Source of the DNA: JBCDJI01 sp964351865
GTDB taxonomy: Bacteria > Verrucomicrobiota > Verrucomicrobiia > Methylacidiphilales > JBCBYL01
NCBI GenBank assembly: GCA_964351865.1
Contig: CAYGPJ010000015.1
Span: forward strand, 1-64,000
Direction: 5' to 3'
Length of the DNA stretch: 64,000 bases
A model generated the notes under the pieces. It made no database searches. It was not told the DNA's origin and worked only from the letters and a program-made list of their open reading frames with translations. This document shows, piece after piece, positions 44,488-53,882 of the stretch. Numbering within the stretch: position 1 is the first letter of the stretch; every line of letters starts with the position of its first letter. The translations under genes and the position numbers were made by a program.

Positions 44488-46497
44488 ATGGATATTTACA
44501 AGCACCTTAGCGACTTACGTGAATCCTTGGTCAGTGTTACGCAGAAAACTCGGGAAGAAAATAATAACTCTAAATGTCTGATTCAGCAGCATCCTAAACT
44601 ACCTGCTAATCATAGGACATTAGATACATCCTACCTGAAACGCGCGACAGACTCATTGCACACCATAGTCATCAGTCCGACGGAGGTGAACGATAACCAT
44701 GGAACCGGATTGCTGATCAAGCGACTCTTCACCGACGATAGCCAGGTCCTCCACATTCATTCCCGATCCCAATATGAGTCAAATACTTTTGGCGCAGATT
44801 CCATGCAGATTCAAAGGCAAGAATCGAGAGCAGATTACTATCGAATTTTACTTTCCAGACTTAACCTAGTGAATATTGAAAGAGTTTTCTGTGTACCCTT
44901 TTTCCCTGAGGACTTAAATTTGGCGATTGCCCTTTCCGAATTGTACCACTGCCCTCTCGCCATTTACATCATGGACGATCAGAATGTGTCCTACCCCTAT
45001 ATCAGTGACCAATTAATGAAAGAGGCACTGGAAAAATCCACGATTCGTTTTGCCATATCCTGTGAAATGAGGAATGCCTATGAGGATAAGTATGGATTAA
45101 AATTCTATATCCTCCCTCCATTAATCGATAGCAAACTGGTTTGCGACAAACCTGTTGATATTAACCATCTCGTCGAATCGGCTCAGGGAATTATGCTCGG
45201 TAATCTGTGGGATTCCAGATTAATGGAACCACTTAGATCTACGCTCAACCAATCAGGCCTTAAAATTGACTGGTTCGGTAACGCCGCAGGTTTGGAATCC
45301 ATTGAACCAGAATTGTTGGCTGTCGAAGGAATTACATACCGTGGGGTAGTTCCTGAGCACGCTTTGGCGTCTTTGATGAAAAAATACAGTTTTGGCATTC
45401 TGCCGGTCGCTGAAGAAGACCTGGGTGCCCACGACTGGCTGGCTAAATACAGTCTGCCCACGCGTCTGATTACCAGTATCGCATCAGGCAATCTGCCTAT
45501 GGTCATCATCGGTTCGCGTAACTCAGCCGCCTCTCTCTTCACCCAAAGATTCAACCTCGGAGAAACCTCCAGGTACGATACAAAAGAACTCCAGGATACG
45601 GTGGCTGGAATTACGGAACCCCAAAGACAGCAAGCGATACGAAATCAAGCTGCACGCTTATCACATACCTTTTCAAATCACTCTGCACAGGACTGGTTGA
45701 AATCAAGTATCTCCAATGGATGCCCCAGTTCGAACATCTATGAGAACCTGCTGCATAAATCGGAAGAGAGCTTAAGTTCATGGATCGAACCTCCCGTTGC
45801 GAGTGATATTCCTCACTATCTACGTGATATGACTCCCGTGTTCTCGCTGATAAAAAGATTGGCCCCACCACTTGATTTTGTGGTCGATGTCGGCTGCTCT
45901 GTCGGAATTTTCTCTTACCTAGCCACTAAGATGCTCAGTACCACTAAACACCCGCTTCGCTGTATTTTGATCGACCCTCAACTCAGTGCCTACCGAGCAC
46001 AAACCGAGTGGTATCTGGATCAACTTCACGAATATGAAACCCATGAAATCGCACTAGCCGACAGGGAGGGGGAAATCCAGTTCCATGCTACAGATGACAT
46101 GTACAACAGCAGTATTTTTCGGCCGAGCACACGTTCAACCGACCCGAAAACCGTTCCGATGACTACGCTGGAAAAGCTTTCCAAGGAATTTCATGTAAAA
46201 GGGAAGGGGCTACTGAAAATTGATGTGCAGGGCGCAGAGCATCTTGTTCTGAAAGGTGCCGGCAAGTTCATGCAACATATCGATATTGTGATGGTAGAAA
46301 CCTCATTAAGACCCATTGACCCCGACGTTCCCGATTTCTATGAAATATTCACTCTGATGCGCGAATTAGGTTTCCGCTATATGGATGATTCAGGAGGCTG
46401 GAGATCTCCCGCTAATGGCATCAGACTTCAGCAAGACTGCTGGTTCATTCGCGAAAACTTATCATGGTATAAGGAACATTTTCATTCACCATTCTGA
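44488..46497 (+). CDS. Glycosyltransferase-like / FkbM methyltransferase fusion protein
   Basis: A 669-residue two-domain protein. Residues about 50-420 look like a GT4-type GT-B glycosyltransferase: an N-terminal Rossmann part (IVISPTEVNDNHGTGLLIKRLF, YIMDDQNVSYPYIS) and a C-terminal part (GIMLGNLWDSRLM, ITYRGVVPEHALASLMKKYSFGILPV, LPTRLITSIASGNLPMVII). Residues about 455-669 are an FkbM SAM methyltransferase: FVVDVGCSVGIFSYLA, CILIDPQ, and GLLKIDVQGAEHLVLKGA. The fusion suggests sugar transfer and O-methylation are coupled. ATG at 44488 was chosen over an upstream TTG. Confidence 0.75.
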   Translation: MDIYKHLSDLRESLVSVTQKTREENNNSKCLIQQHPKLPANHRTLDTSYLKRATDSLHTIVISPTEVNDNHGTGLLIKRLFTDDSQVLHIHSRSQYESNTFGADSMQIQRQESRADYYRILLSRLNLVNIERVFCVPFFPEDLNLAIALSELYHCPLAIYIMDDQNVSYPYISDQLMKEALEKSTIRFAISCEMRNAYEDKYGLKFYILPPLIDSKLVCDKPVDINHLVESAQGIMLGNLWDSRLMEPLRSTLNQSGLKIDWFGNAAGLESIEPELLAVEGITYRGVVPEHALASLMKKYSFGILPVAEEDLGAHDWLAKYSLPTRLITSIASGNLPMVIIGSRNSAASLFTQRFNLGETSRYDTKELQDTVAGITEPQRQQAIRNQAARLSHTFSNHSAQDWLKSSISNGCPSSNIYENLLHKSEESLSSWIEPPVASDIPHYLRDMTPVFSLIKRLAPPLDFVVDVGCSVGIFSYLATKMLSTTKHPLRCILIDPQLSAYRAQTEWYLDQLHEYETHEIALADREGEIQFHATDDMYNSSIFRPSTRSTDPKTVPMTTLEKLSKEFHVKGKGLLKIDVQGAEHLVLKGAGKFMQHIDIVMVETSLRPIDPDVPDFYEIFTLMRELGFRYMDDSGGWRSPANGIRLQQDCWFIRENLSWYKEHFHSPF

Positions 46498-46504
46498 ACC
46501 GGTC

Positions 46505-47530
46505 ATGGATAATTTCATTCTCAGAGCTTTAACCAAATCCCGAGATCGTGTCTATCGGCATTTATTGTGGAATGATGCCACCATACTGGATGGCTTGGCG
46601 ACGATCAGTGAAAATACACGTCTCCGGTCACGTCTCGAAAAACAGCACCACGAGCACCTGTGCCAATTACTTCGCTCCCTCGACGAGAACCAGAAGGCGA
46701 ACCATCATCTTTTATCTGAGTTGACTGCTAAATTCTCTGCAGAAAACCATTGGGAGGATAAAAATAAAAACGCCAAGCACTTGGAATTCGCGCTGGCAAG
46801 TTATCTGATCTCCTGCAAAAAAATTACTGCTGATCCGGTTAATGTGATTGATGTCGGAGCACACCGCGGTCTATTAACCAGTCTCGTATCGAGGGTGGGG
46901 GGAACGGTATGGGCAATAGAACCTCACCCTGAGTTATTCAAAGAGCTTCAAAAAAAATATTGTGATCACCAACAAGTACACTGTCTGAATTACGCTCTCT
47001 CAGACCATTCCGGGAAAGGCTCACTTTATCTTGTTGCCAATCAGACAGATCAGTTTGAACACTTGGATTTGACTCTATTTTCGTCCTTAGCAAAACACAC
47101 TTTACCGGACTTTTTAAAGTTTAAGGATGAAATCTCGGTCAACCTTAGTACTTTAGACGATCTCACTGAACAAAACCAAATTCCAGATGACATTTATTTC
47201 CTGAAATTGGATGTCGAAGGCTTCGAATGGCAGGTTCTTAACGGAATGAAAAACATCACTCCCGTTGTCGTCTGTCTCGAATATTGGAGTTCAGATTTTG
47301 TATTTAGAAATTCTCGCAACACCAACACCAATCAGACCATTTTATACATGCAGAATCTAGGTTACTCTCATTTCATAAACATCTACCAGACTCCGGAGAT
47401 GACTTCTCAAACACACGAAACAGAATTTTCAGATTTCCCTAACAGCTACGGCAACATCTTTTTCTTCCGCCAGTCAGACTGTTTCGAAAAAGCTCTGGAT
47501 TGGTGCCAATGCATCCTTAATTCACAATAA
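46505..47530 (+). CDS. FkbM-family methyltransferase
   Basis: A 341-residue protein with a helical, coiled N-terminal 110 residues (RLEKQHHEHLCQLLRSLDENQK) and a C-terminal FkbM domain: VIDVGAHRGLLTSLVSRVGGTVWAIEPHP (SAM motif I and post I), VHCLNYALSDHSGKGSLYL, and the hallmark FLKLDVEGFEWQVLNGM. It O-methylates sugar or polyketide hydroxyls in known members; here a sugar of the exported glycan is likely. It starts 7 bp after the fusion gene and overlaps the next gene by 1 bp. Confidence 0.88.
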   Translation: MDNFILRALTKSRDRVYRHLLWNDATILDGLATISENTRLRSRLEKQHHEHLCQLLRSLDENQKANHHLLSELTAKFSAENHWEDKNKNAKHLEFALASYLISCKKITADPVNVIDVGAHRGLLTSLVSRVGGTVWAIEPHPELFKELQKKYCDHQQVHCLNYALSDHSGKGSLYLVANQTDQFEHLDLTLFSSLAKHTLPDFLKFKDEISVNLSTLDDLTEQNQIPDDIYFLKLDVEGFEWQVLNGMKNITPVVVCLEYWSSDFVFRNSRNTNTNQTILYMQNLGYSHFINIYQTPEMTSQTHETEFSDFPNSYGNIFFFRQSDCFEKALDWCQCILNSQ

Positions 47531-48243
47531 TGAACCCTTTCTACCACGACACCGAAATACTTAAAAATTTAAGTCGATTAGGCTTCCAGCCGAAATGCAT
47601 CTATGACATCGGAGCTTCTAATGGCTGCTGGTCTTATGAATGTGCGCCCATTTATCCCCATGCCTGCTACTACCTCTTTGAACCTCTCAGTGCCAACTAC
47701 ACAGATCTCGACTCTACTTTAGAGCATTTGAAATCTCACACCGGCGGAGCGCACTTGTTTAATGTCGCTGTGGGAAAAGAGAATTGCCAATCCAGCAACT
47801 TCTATCTCAGCACCAGCGCGGCTGGCGCCGTCGGTAGCACCTCGATACTGACCCAGGAAACCCAGAATTTCGAAACTCTCAAGATCCCTCTATATTCGTT
47901 AGACCAGCTTAGAAAAGAAAAAGCTCTACCTCACCCTGACATGATAAAAATGGACATCCAGGGAGGTGAACTTAGTGCCTTACAAGGGGCAGAACATGCC
48001 CTCCAGAACTGCACTGTCCTGTTACTGGAAACCTGGATTGCCAGAGGCTACGGAGCTACAACCCCCCTGTTCATAGAAGTAGTACAGTGGCTGGCAAAAC
48101 AGGACTTTTATATTTTCGATTTTGCGGGCCAATACAGATACGGTGACGCTTCCGTGCTCATCAGTCAGGATGTCTTCTTTGTTCGATCACAAAGTACTCT
48201 AGGCACTCGACTCAATCAGGAATTCCATGATCGCAGGTTTTAA
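47530..48243 (+). CDS. FkbM-family methyltransferase
   Basis: A 237-residue single-domain FkbM methyltransferase: CIYDIGASNGCWSYECAPIYPHACYYLFEPL (SAM binding), FNVAVGKENCQSSNFYL and MIKMDIQGGELSALQGAEHAL, the diagnostic FkbM block. Third FkbM domain in a row. Its start codon overlaps the preceding stop (TAATG). It overlaps the convergent ABC ATPase gene by 4 bp at the 3' end. Confidence 0.9.
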   Translation: MNPFYHDTEILKNLSRLGFQPKCIYDIGASNGCWSYECAPIYPHACYYLFEPLSANYTDLDSTLEHLKSHTGGAHLFNVAVGKENCQSSNFYLSTSAAGAVGSTSILTQETQNFETLKIPLYSLDQLRKEKALPHPDMIKMDIQGGELSALQGAEHALQNCTVLLLETWIARGYGATTPLFIEVVQWLAKQDFYIFDFAGQYRYGDASVLISQDVFFVRSQSTLGTRLNQEFHDRRF

Positions 48244-49571
48244 TCTCCTAACGTAAGATTTCTGCATACATATTCCGGGCCAAACATTCCGTGAAAAGGC
48301 AGCTTACCGTCCACCTCGTTCCACACTATCTGAAGCGGTCCTATCCAGGGTGATTCAAACCTCTCACTTACCAGGCGGTTCACTTCACCATTTACATTGT
48401 TGAGAATAGCAACAAAACAACAGCTATATTCACCCGGGTGTAGCGAACACTTCCAGTCAAATTCGACGACCGTCTCCCTCGCTCCATTTCCAAGCACACG
48501 ATAAGTTCCTGCTTCATGACTTCCCAGTTCTACGACCAATTGACCCATACTGTTTTTTATTCTGCAACAAAGGATAAAATATTCATTTAATTTCCCTAGA
48601 AAATGCACCCGAAAACGTATCCGCTCATTCACTGTCGTAAACCGAGTGGGTTTGCCCGCATGACTATACAGACTCACCTGGGTAATTTTGACCAGGCTAT
48701 TTCCAACATTTTCCTGATCCTCATTTTTCCAGAAATAATCCTCGTTTATAGGCTCGCTGATATGTTGATTTCCCCTCTCTTCGCCGGGAATAATTTCGTT
48801 CTCCGTAAAATCACTTTTCAATAAATGATAATAGTGAATCGCTTTAATTACGTCGCCATAATACACTTGGCTGCCGCCATTCAAAAAAATGGCTTTTTGA
48901 CAATAATTCTTAATGGCACCTGTATCATGCGAGACCAGGATAAGTGCCATTCCCTGCGCTTGTAATGCCTTCACCCGTTCGGCACATTTTTGCTGAAAGA
49001 ATACATCACCTACTGCCAGAATTTCATCAATCAGCAGAATATCGAGCTTGATCGATGTTTGTATCGCGAAGGCCAGACGTAAGACCATTCCCTGAGAGTA
49101 CGTCTTGATCGGTTGATCCATTGCGTGTTCCAACTCTGCAAATGCAATAATCTCCGGTTCCAGCCGTTTTGCTTCCTTACGGGATACACCAAGCAAAGAC
49201 AGCGCCATTCTTAGATTTTCATTTCCTGTAAAATCCGAATGAAACCCGGAGCCTAATTCAAGTAGCGCTCCAATACGGCCTTTCAGCACTCTCGTTCCAC
49301 TCGTCGCTTGCAATGTCCCGGCAAGAATTTCTAATAACGTAGATTTCCCCGATCCATTACGACCAATAATCCCAATGCTTTCACCACGATTTAGCGTAAA
49401 TGAAACCCCTTTTAGAGCTTCAATGTGACGGCTGCCATTGGCATTACTTTTTTCTTTCGAACCGGGTAAACAAGATGCTATGGCCTGAGCTACCCGCTTG
49501 AATGGAGACGACCAAAGGACATATGTTTTGGTTATGCCTTCTACCGAAAGTAGCTGCGAATCATTCACCAT
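48240..49571 (-). CDS. Polysaccharide ABC exporter ATPase with glycan-binding C-terminus (Wzt-like), copy 2
   Basis: A 443-residue Wzt-type ATPase: Walker A IGIIGRNGSGKST, signature YSQGMVLRLAFAIQT, Walker B DILLIDEILAVGD, then a linker and a C-terminal beta-sandwich ending LPFHGMFGPEYVCRNLTLGD. It is highly similar to the ATPase at 39306 in the nucleotide-binding domain and less so in the C-terminal domain. The partner permease gene lies 14 bp upstream, so this is the canonical Wzm-Wzt pair. ATG at 49571 was chosen over the adjacent GTG. Confidence 0.93.
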   Translation of the reverse strand: MVNDSQLLSVEGITKTYVLWSSPFKRVAQAIASCLPGSKEKSNANGSRHIEALKGVSFTLNRGESIGIIGRNGSGKSTLLEILAGTLQATSGTRVLKGRIGALLELGSGFHSDFTGNENLRMALSLLGVSRKEAKRLEPEIIAFAELEHAMDQPIKTYSQGMVLRLAFAIQTSIKLDILLIDEILAVGDVFFQQKCAERVKALQAQGMALILVSHDTGAIKNYCQKAIFLNGGSQVYYGDVIKAIHYYHLLKSDFTENEIIPGEERGNQHISEPINEDYFWKNEDQENVGNSLVKITQVSLYSHAGKPTRFTTVNERIRFRVHFLGKLNEYFILCCRIKNSMGQLVVELGSHEAGTYRVLGNGARETVVEFDWKCSLHPGEYSCCFVAILNNVNGEVNRLVSERFESPWIGPLQIVWNEVDGKLPFHGMFGPEYVCRNLTLGD

Positions 49572-49585
49572 CACTACTCAATACC

Positions 49586-50401
49586 TCAGAGCGACTCGGC
49601 AAACTGCCTTTTCACCAAATTAAAAAACACGTAGCACAGCCCTGCAAATAAACTGGCCACCACTAGTGCCGCCAACTGATGTCCCCAATCGGGATTCATC
49701 CCCCAAATAAGCACTTTCCGGCATTCATAAACCGCAAATCCTAGCGGATTATACTCTACCAGCGGTCTGAGAAAATCTGGCACTCGCTCAATCGAATAAA
49801 ATATCGCGCTGGCGTACAAGAAAAACATCCTCAGCGGCGTCACAAATACCACCAGGTCTCGAAAAAATACACCAATCGCTGAAAACAACCACCCGACTCC
49901 CACCGCAAATAGAAAGAATGGAATCAATAGCATGGGTATCCAGCATGCAGACCAAGGAATCACACCTTTCAAACCCAGCATGACCATAAATAATATCGCC
50001 AGATTCAGTAACATCTGAACCGCTGCCGCACAGATCGTTGACAACGGAAGAATTTCCAGTGGGAAGATGACTTTTTTTACAAAGCCAGGTTGGGTAACCA
50101 GCAAGGTGGGGCTCCGCGCCATGCATTCTGCCAGAAACTGATACAGCACAATTCCCAGATACAAACCGATCACAAAAGTAATTTGATCTTCTTCCCCACT
50201 GGCCTTGAGTTTTGACTGAAAGATAACACCAAAAATAACGGTGAAAATGGCAAGCGTCATTAACGGTTCCAGCAACGTCAACAACACTCCAAAATACGAA
50301 TGCTTATACTGGCTTTTAATAGAGCGGATAGTGAATTGTTCCAGCAGATTCCAACGCTTCGCTAACTCAGAAGACCTGATAGGGTTACTAGCTTTATTCA
50401 T
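49586..50401 (-). CDS. Polysaccharide ABC-2 type permease (Wzm-like)
   Basis: A 271-residue ABC-2 permease with six membrane helices. N-terminal LEQFTIRSIKSQYKHSYFGVLLTLLEPLMTLAIFTVIFG is the typical amphipathic helix plus TM1 of Wzm/TagG proteins. FFRDLVVFVTPLRMFFLYASAIFYSIERVP and YNPLGFAVYECRKVLIWG are the C-terminal family blocks. It forms the membrane channel for the Wzt ATPase encoded downstream, exporting a complete undecaprenyl-linked glycan. ATG at 50401 is chosen; a TTG lies eight codons upstream. Confidence 0.93.
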   Translation of the reverse strand: MNKASNPIRSSELAKRWNLLEQFTIRSIKSQYKHSYFGVLLTLLEPLMTLAIFTVIFGVIFQSKLKASGEEDQITFVIGLYLGIVLYQFLAECMARSPTLLVTQPGFVKKVIFPLEILPLSTICAAAVQMLLNLAILFMVMLGLKGVIPWSACWIPMLLIPFFLFAVGVGWLFSAIGVFFRDLVVFVTPLRMFFLYASAIFYSIERVPDFLRPLVEYNPLGFAVYECRKVLIWGMNPDWGHQLAALVVASLFAGLCYVFFNLVKRQFAESL

Positions 50402-50425
50402 AGCCGTTTTCAAAGCTTTCCCCAA

Positions 50426-50690
50426 AAAAGTAAAACGCCTATAAACCCTGGGCCGCCCACTTTTGTCTGAGTCCTAAAATGGACTGGTAGTGTTATTGCT
50501 CCCTCAATTAATTTGATCATGCGGATAAACTATAGCCACTCTGGGACGTTTAAAATCCAAATTCTCATTAGTTCTCTAAAACTCGATAAAGCTCAGATTA
50601 TAACTGCTCAGCATTCCAGTTTTACATTTGTCAAATAACAGATTGCCTAAGAGTATACTCTTTAAACTCTTACTTACTCCTATAACGAAA
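50426..50690. other. Intergenic region at the edge of the polysaccharide cluster
   Basis: About 265 AT-rich bases that separate the divergent permease gene and the dehydrogenase remnant. No tRNA, hairpin terminator or clear promoter was recognised. It should contain the start region of the wzm-wzt unit. Confidence 0.4.
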
Positions 50691-51359
50691 ATGATACCAT
50701 CCCCTATACCAGCAACCGCTAAAGTTTCCGTCCTGACCGGCGAAAAAATCATCGAAATTCGTGAATTCCCCATCCCAGATATCGGAAATGATGAACTACT
50801 GATTGAGGTCGAAGGTTGCGGTCCTATCGGTCTTATGATGATTGCCACTCTGATGGCTAACGGGGTTCGAAACATTATCGCCGTAGACAGCGTTCCACAA
50901 CGGCTGGATATGGCTCGTAAAATGGGGGCTACTCAAACCTTGGATATCACTCAATCCGACTTATCCGGGCGGGTTGCCCAAATCAACGCGTGGACCGGCT
51001 CTCGAGGCGGCGTCGATTTTGCCGTGCAGTGTACCGGCATTCCCGCTGCACAGTCTGACATCTGGAAATATATCCGGCGAGGAGGTGGACTCTGCGAAGT
51101 CGGATTCTTCATGGATAACGGTAAATGCACCATCAACCCACACGAAGATCTATGTAAAAAAGAAATCACCGTCGTTGGTTCCTGGGTCTACACCCCGGAA
51201 GAATACCCGGCAGCCATCGGGTTGATTGAACAGTGCCAACGGATCGGCATTCCTCTCGAAGATCTCGTGACTGCTACCTATCCACTGGATGAGATTAATC
51301 AGGCGATGCAAGACAACATCGAGATGAAAGGCATTAAGCTGGCCATCTTACCTCGCTAG
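50691..51359 (+). pseudogene. Internally deleted zinc-type alcohol/sorbitol dehydrogenase (MDR)
   Basis: An open frame of 222 codons resembling medium-chain dehydrogenases of about 340-350 residues. The first 30 residues (VSVLTGEKIIEIREFPIPDIGNDELLIEVEGCG) are the normal N-terminus. They run straight into PIGLMMIATLMANGVRNIIAVDS, which is the start of the NAD-binding domain. The intervening 130 or so residues, including all zinc ligands, are gone. In normal members both V-x-x-CG(VCG) and V-x-GCGPIGL surround this missing part, so recombination at the short GCG repeat would explain the in-frame loss. The Rossmann domain is intact to the end. The product may be non-functional. Confidence 0.75.
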
Positions 51360-51363
51360 CTTT

Positions 51364-52215
51364 TCAGCCTCGCTGGCGGCAGTAGAAATGCCGCGCGCAT
51401 AGTGCTGTAACATAGATCAGACCCGCCAGCAGTATCGAAACCGGACCGGCTGGCAAATCCAGTCCGTAGCTTAGCCACAATCCTCCACTCACCGCCGCGG
51501 CACACAGCACTCCAGCCCAGAGCATCATCGACCAGATACGGCGAACAAAAAGTGACGCGGTGGCGGACGGCACTACCAGTAAGGCAATGACCAGCACCAC
51601 CCCAAGAATCTGCACCATCAGGATAATCGAAAGGGTAGTTAAAAACAGTAGCAGGAATTTCATCCGAAAAACTGGCTGGCCGGAAATTTTGGCATAGTGT
51701 TCATCAAAACAAACCGAAAGTAATGGATTGTGGAAGCAAAGCATTAGCGATCCGATTACCAGGTTCAATCCTACCAATAAAACCAGATCATTGAAGCGGA
51801 TCAGCAGAATGTTCCCAAAGAGATAACTCATCGGGTCCACATACTGCGGTGTTTTGGCAAAAAAGAGTAGTCCTATGGCCATGCCTCCTGCCCATAAAAA
51901 ACTGATCCACGTATCCTCGCGTTCCTGTGCATAGGTCGTAATCCAGGTGAGCAGCAGGGCCGCCCCCGTGCCCACCACCAGTGCCCCCCAGAGCGGTGAC
52001 AACCATCCCCACCCGAGAGCCGACTGCAGAAACAGGGCTCCCCCGACTCCTGCCAGAGTACAGTGAGAAATCGCCCCCGCTAATCCGGATATCTTACGGG
52101 TAACCACCAGTGATCCTACCGCACCAAATGCTGGGGATGCCAGTAAGCCAGCCAAAAGGGCATAGCGCAAAAATCGACCATGCTCAGCGGTCAGCACCTC
52201 AAAAAACTCAGTCAT
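51364..52215 (-). CDS. znuB: Zinc/manganese ABC transporter permease
   Basis: A 283-residue integral membrane permease of the ABC-3 (ZnuB/MntB) family with about eight helices. The family start LRYALLAGLLASPAFGAVGSLVVTRKISGLAGAISHCTLAGVGGAL is evident, as are LFGNILLIRFNDLVLL and VLVIALLVVPSATASLF. Third gene of the znuA-znuC-znuB unit; it overlaps znuC by 8 bp. Zinc is inferred from the solute-binding protein; manganese remains possible. Confidence 0.9.
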   Translation of the reverse strand: MTEFFEVLTAEHGRFLRYALLAGLLASPAFGAVGSLVVTRKISGLAGAISHCTLAGVGGALFLQSALGWGWLSPLWGALVVGTGAALLLTWITTYAQEREDTWISFLWAGGMAIGLLFFAKTPQYVDPMSYLFGNILLIRFNDLVLLVGLNLVIGSLMLCFHNPLLSVCFDEHYAKISGQPVFRMKFLLLFLTTLSIILMVQILGVVLVIALLVVPSATASLFVRRIWSMMLWAGVLCAAAVSGGLWLSYGLDLPAGPVSILLAGLIYVTALCARHFYCRQRG

Positions 52216-52960
52216 GCCGATGCTCCGCTTGTGGCAGATGTTGTCCGTGTACGACCCGTCTTACGGGAGCACCAAAAAGATGCTCGGCATGGCTGTCAGA
52301 AAATTCTTCCGTAGGATGGATGTCTACATGCCCGTGCACACACACCACCCGCTTCACCAGTGAAGTCACAAACTCCATGTCATGCGAGACCAATACACAA
52401 GTCACTTTTTGGCGCAATGCACTTAACGCCTCATGCAGGGCCCTCGCATTGCCCGGATCAATACTTGCCGTCGGCTCGTCGAGCAACAATAGCTTCGGTT
52501 TTCTAGCTAAAGCACGAGCCAGCAGGACCCGTTGTCTTTGCCCCCCTGACAGGTCAGCAAATAATTGTCCCCCCAGATCCTGCACCCCGGCCAGTTCCAT
52601 GGATTCCTCTGCAATCCTGCGATCCTCTTTACTGAAAAAGCCCATCGTTGCACGCGACATCAGCACCACTTCACGGGCACTGACTGGGAATTTGGCATCA
52701 AATACGGCGTGCTGTGGCACATAACCCATCAGTCCTCGACTCCGCTCCGGCGATTTTCCGAAGATTTTAATATCCCCGTGCACTGCCTCCAGATCTCCCA
52801 GCAGTAATCGAAGCAGTGTCGTCTTCCCTCCTCCGTTGGGTCCTACCAGACAAAGTAACTCACCCTCTGTGACATCCAGATCCACATGGCTCAATACTTC
52901 CCGCTCACTTCCGGGATAACGGAAACTCAGATGGTGGATACAGATGGCGGGGATACTCAT
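52208..52960 (-). CDS. znuC: Zinc ABC transporter ATP-binding protein
   Basis: A 250-residue ATPase: Walker A LVGPNGGGKTTLLR, Q-loop YVPQHAVFD, signature LSGGQRQRVLLARAL, Walker B LLLLDEPTASID, and the switch His in CVLVSHDMEFV. The C-terminal tail is His-rich (DIHPTEEFSDSHAEHLFG ... HGQHLPQAEHRHD), which may bind metal. ATG at 52960 is used; an upstream TTG is possible. It begins 18 bp after the znuA stop. Confidence 0.93.
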   Translation of the reverse strand: MSIPAICIHHLSFRYPGSEREVLSHVDLDVTEGELLCLVGPNGGGKTTLLRLLLGDLEAVHGDIKIFGKSPERSRGLMGYVPQHAVFDAKFPVSAREVVLMSRATMGFFSKEDRRIAEESMELAGVQDLGGQLFADLSGGQRQRVLLARALARKPKLLLLDEPTASIDPGNARALHEALSALRQKVTCVLVSHDMEFVTSLVKRVVCVHGHVDIHPTEEFSDSHAEHLFGAPVRRVVHGQHLPQAEHRHD

Positions 52961-52978
52961 AAACAAGAGTGATAAATC

Positions 52979-53842
52979 CTACTCTGTCGCACCTTTCAGT
53001 ATTCTGAAAGCCACTTCTCTAAGGTTATTCATGTAATCTGCCGATAGTGGATCCAAAGGAATCACGGCTCCCCCAATAGACTCTGCGATGGAAGCGGCCG
53101 TCGAGGCAGGGAATTGTTTCTGCACAAAAACCACCTTGATATTTTTTTCCCGCGCCAGCTTCATGAGTTGATTCAACTGTGCCGCCGTCGGCTCTTTACC
53201 ATCAACTTCGACTGCTATTTGCTTCAAACCATAGGCGTCACAGAAATATCCGAATGCCGGGTGGTAGACCATAACCGTCCCGCCTGTAAAACCCTTACTA
53301 CCTGCAAATATCCCCTGCAGTTCCCTATCCAGATTGCTTAATTCGACATTTAATGCGTGCAAGTTGCTGGTGATAGATTGTGCTTTGTTCGGATATAGCT
53401 CTTTCATAGCCACGGCCATCGCTAACGCTTGTTGGGAATAGAGCTTGGGTGACAACCACACGTGAGGATCAAAGTCTCCGTGAACACAATCCGTCCGATG
53501 GTCATGACCAAGTTCAACCGAAAACGTTCGCTTCACTAATTCTGCATCTGTCGCCACAATCCGTAAATCTGGAGCGATTTGCCGCAACCGCTCTACCAGG
53601 CGAGCTTCAAAAGGCACCCCGGTCGTGAACAAAATTTTCGCCTGAGCTAATCGAGAAATCTGTTTCGCTGTCGGCGAATAAGAATGAGGGCTTTGTCCCG
53701 CTGCCAGCACCACCCCGACCTCTTCACCGAACAGCTGCTCGGCTGCATACTTCATGGGAGGAATGGAAACATAGATCTCCTGCGCCACCAGGCCAGCACA
53801 CAGGCCCCAGGCACACAGACCCGTGACCAATAGTCGTTTCAT
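52979..53842 (-). CDS. znuA: Zinc ABC transporter substrate-binding protein
   Basis: A 287-residue periplasmic protein of the cluster A-I family. After the signal peptide (KRLLVTGLCAWGLCAGLVAQ) the metal ligands appear in the expected order: His in AAGQSPHSYSPTA, His in DFDPHVWLSP, His in VMVYHPAFGYF and Asp in VIPLDPLSADY. A short His/Asp loop (LGHDHRTDCVHGD) before the second ligand favours zinc. ATG at 53842 is preceded by GGAG at a good distance, which decided the start over three upstream Met codons. Confidence 0.92.
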   Translation of the reverse strand: MKRLLVTGLCAWGLCAGLVAQEIYVSIPPMKYAAEQLFGEEVGVVLAAGQSPHSYSPTAKQISRLAQAKILFTTGVPFEARLVERLRQIAPDLRIVATDAELVKRTFSVELGHDHRTDCVHGDFDPHVWLSPKLYSQQALAMAVAMKELYPNKAQSITSNLHALNVELSNLDRELQGIFAGSKGFTGGTVMVYHPAFGYFCDAYGLKQIAVEVDGKEPTAAQLNQLMKLAREKNIKVVFVQKQFPASTAASIAESIGGAVIPLDPLSADYMNNLREVAFRILKGATE

Positions 53843-53882
53843 ATTTCTCCGCATGACAGACATCATCATGCAAGCTTTTTAT

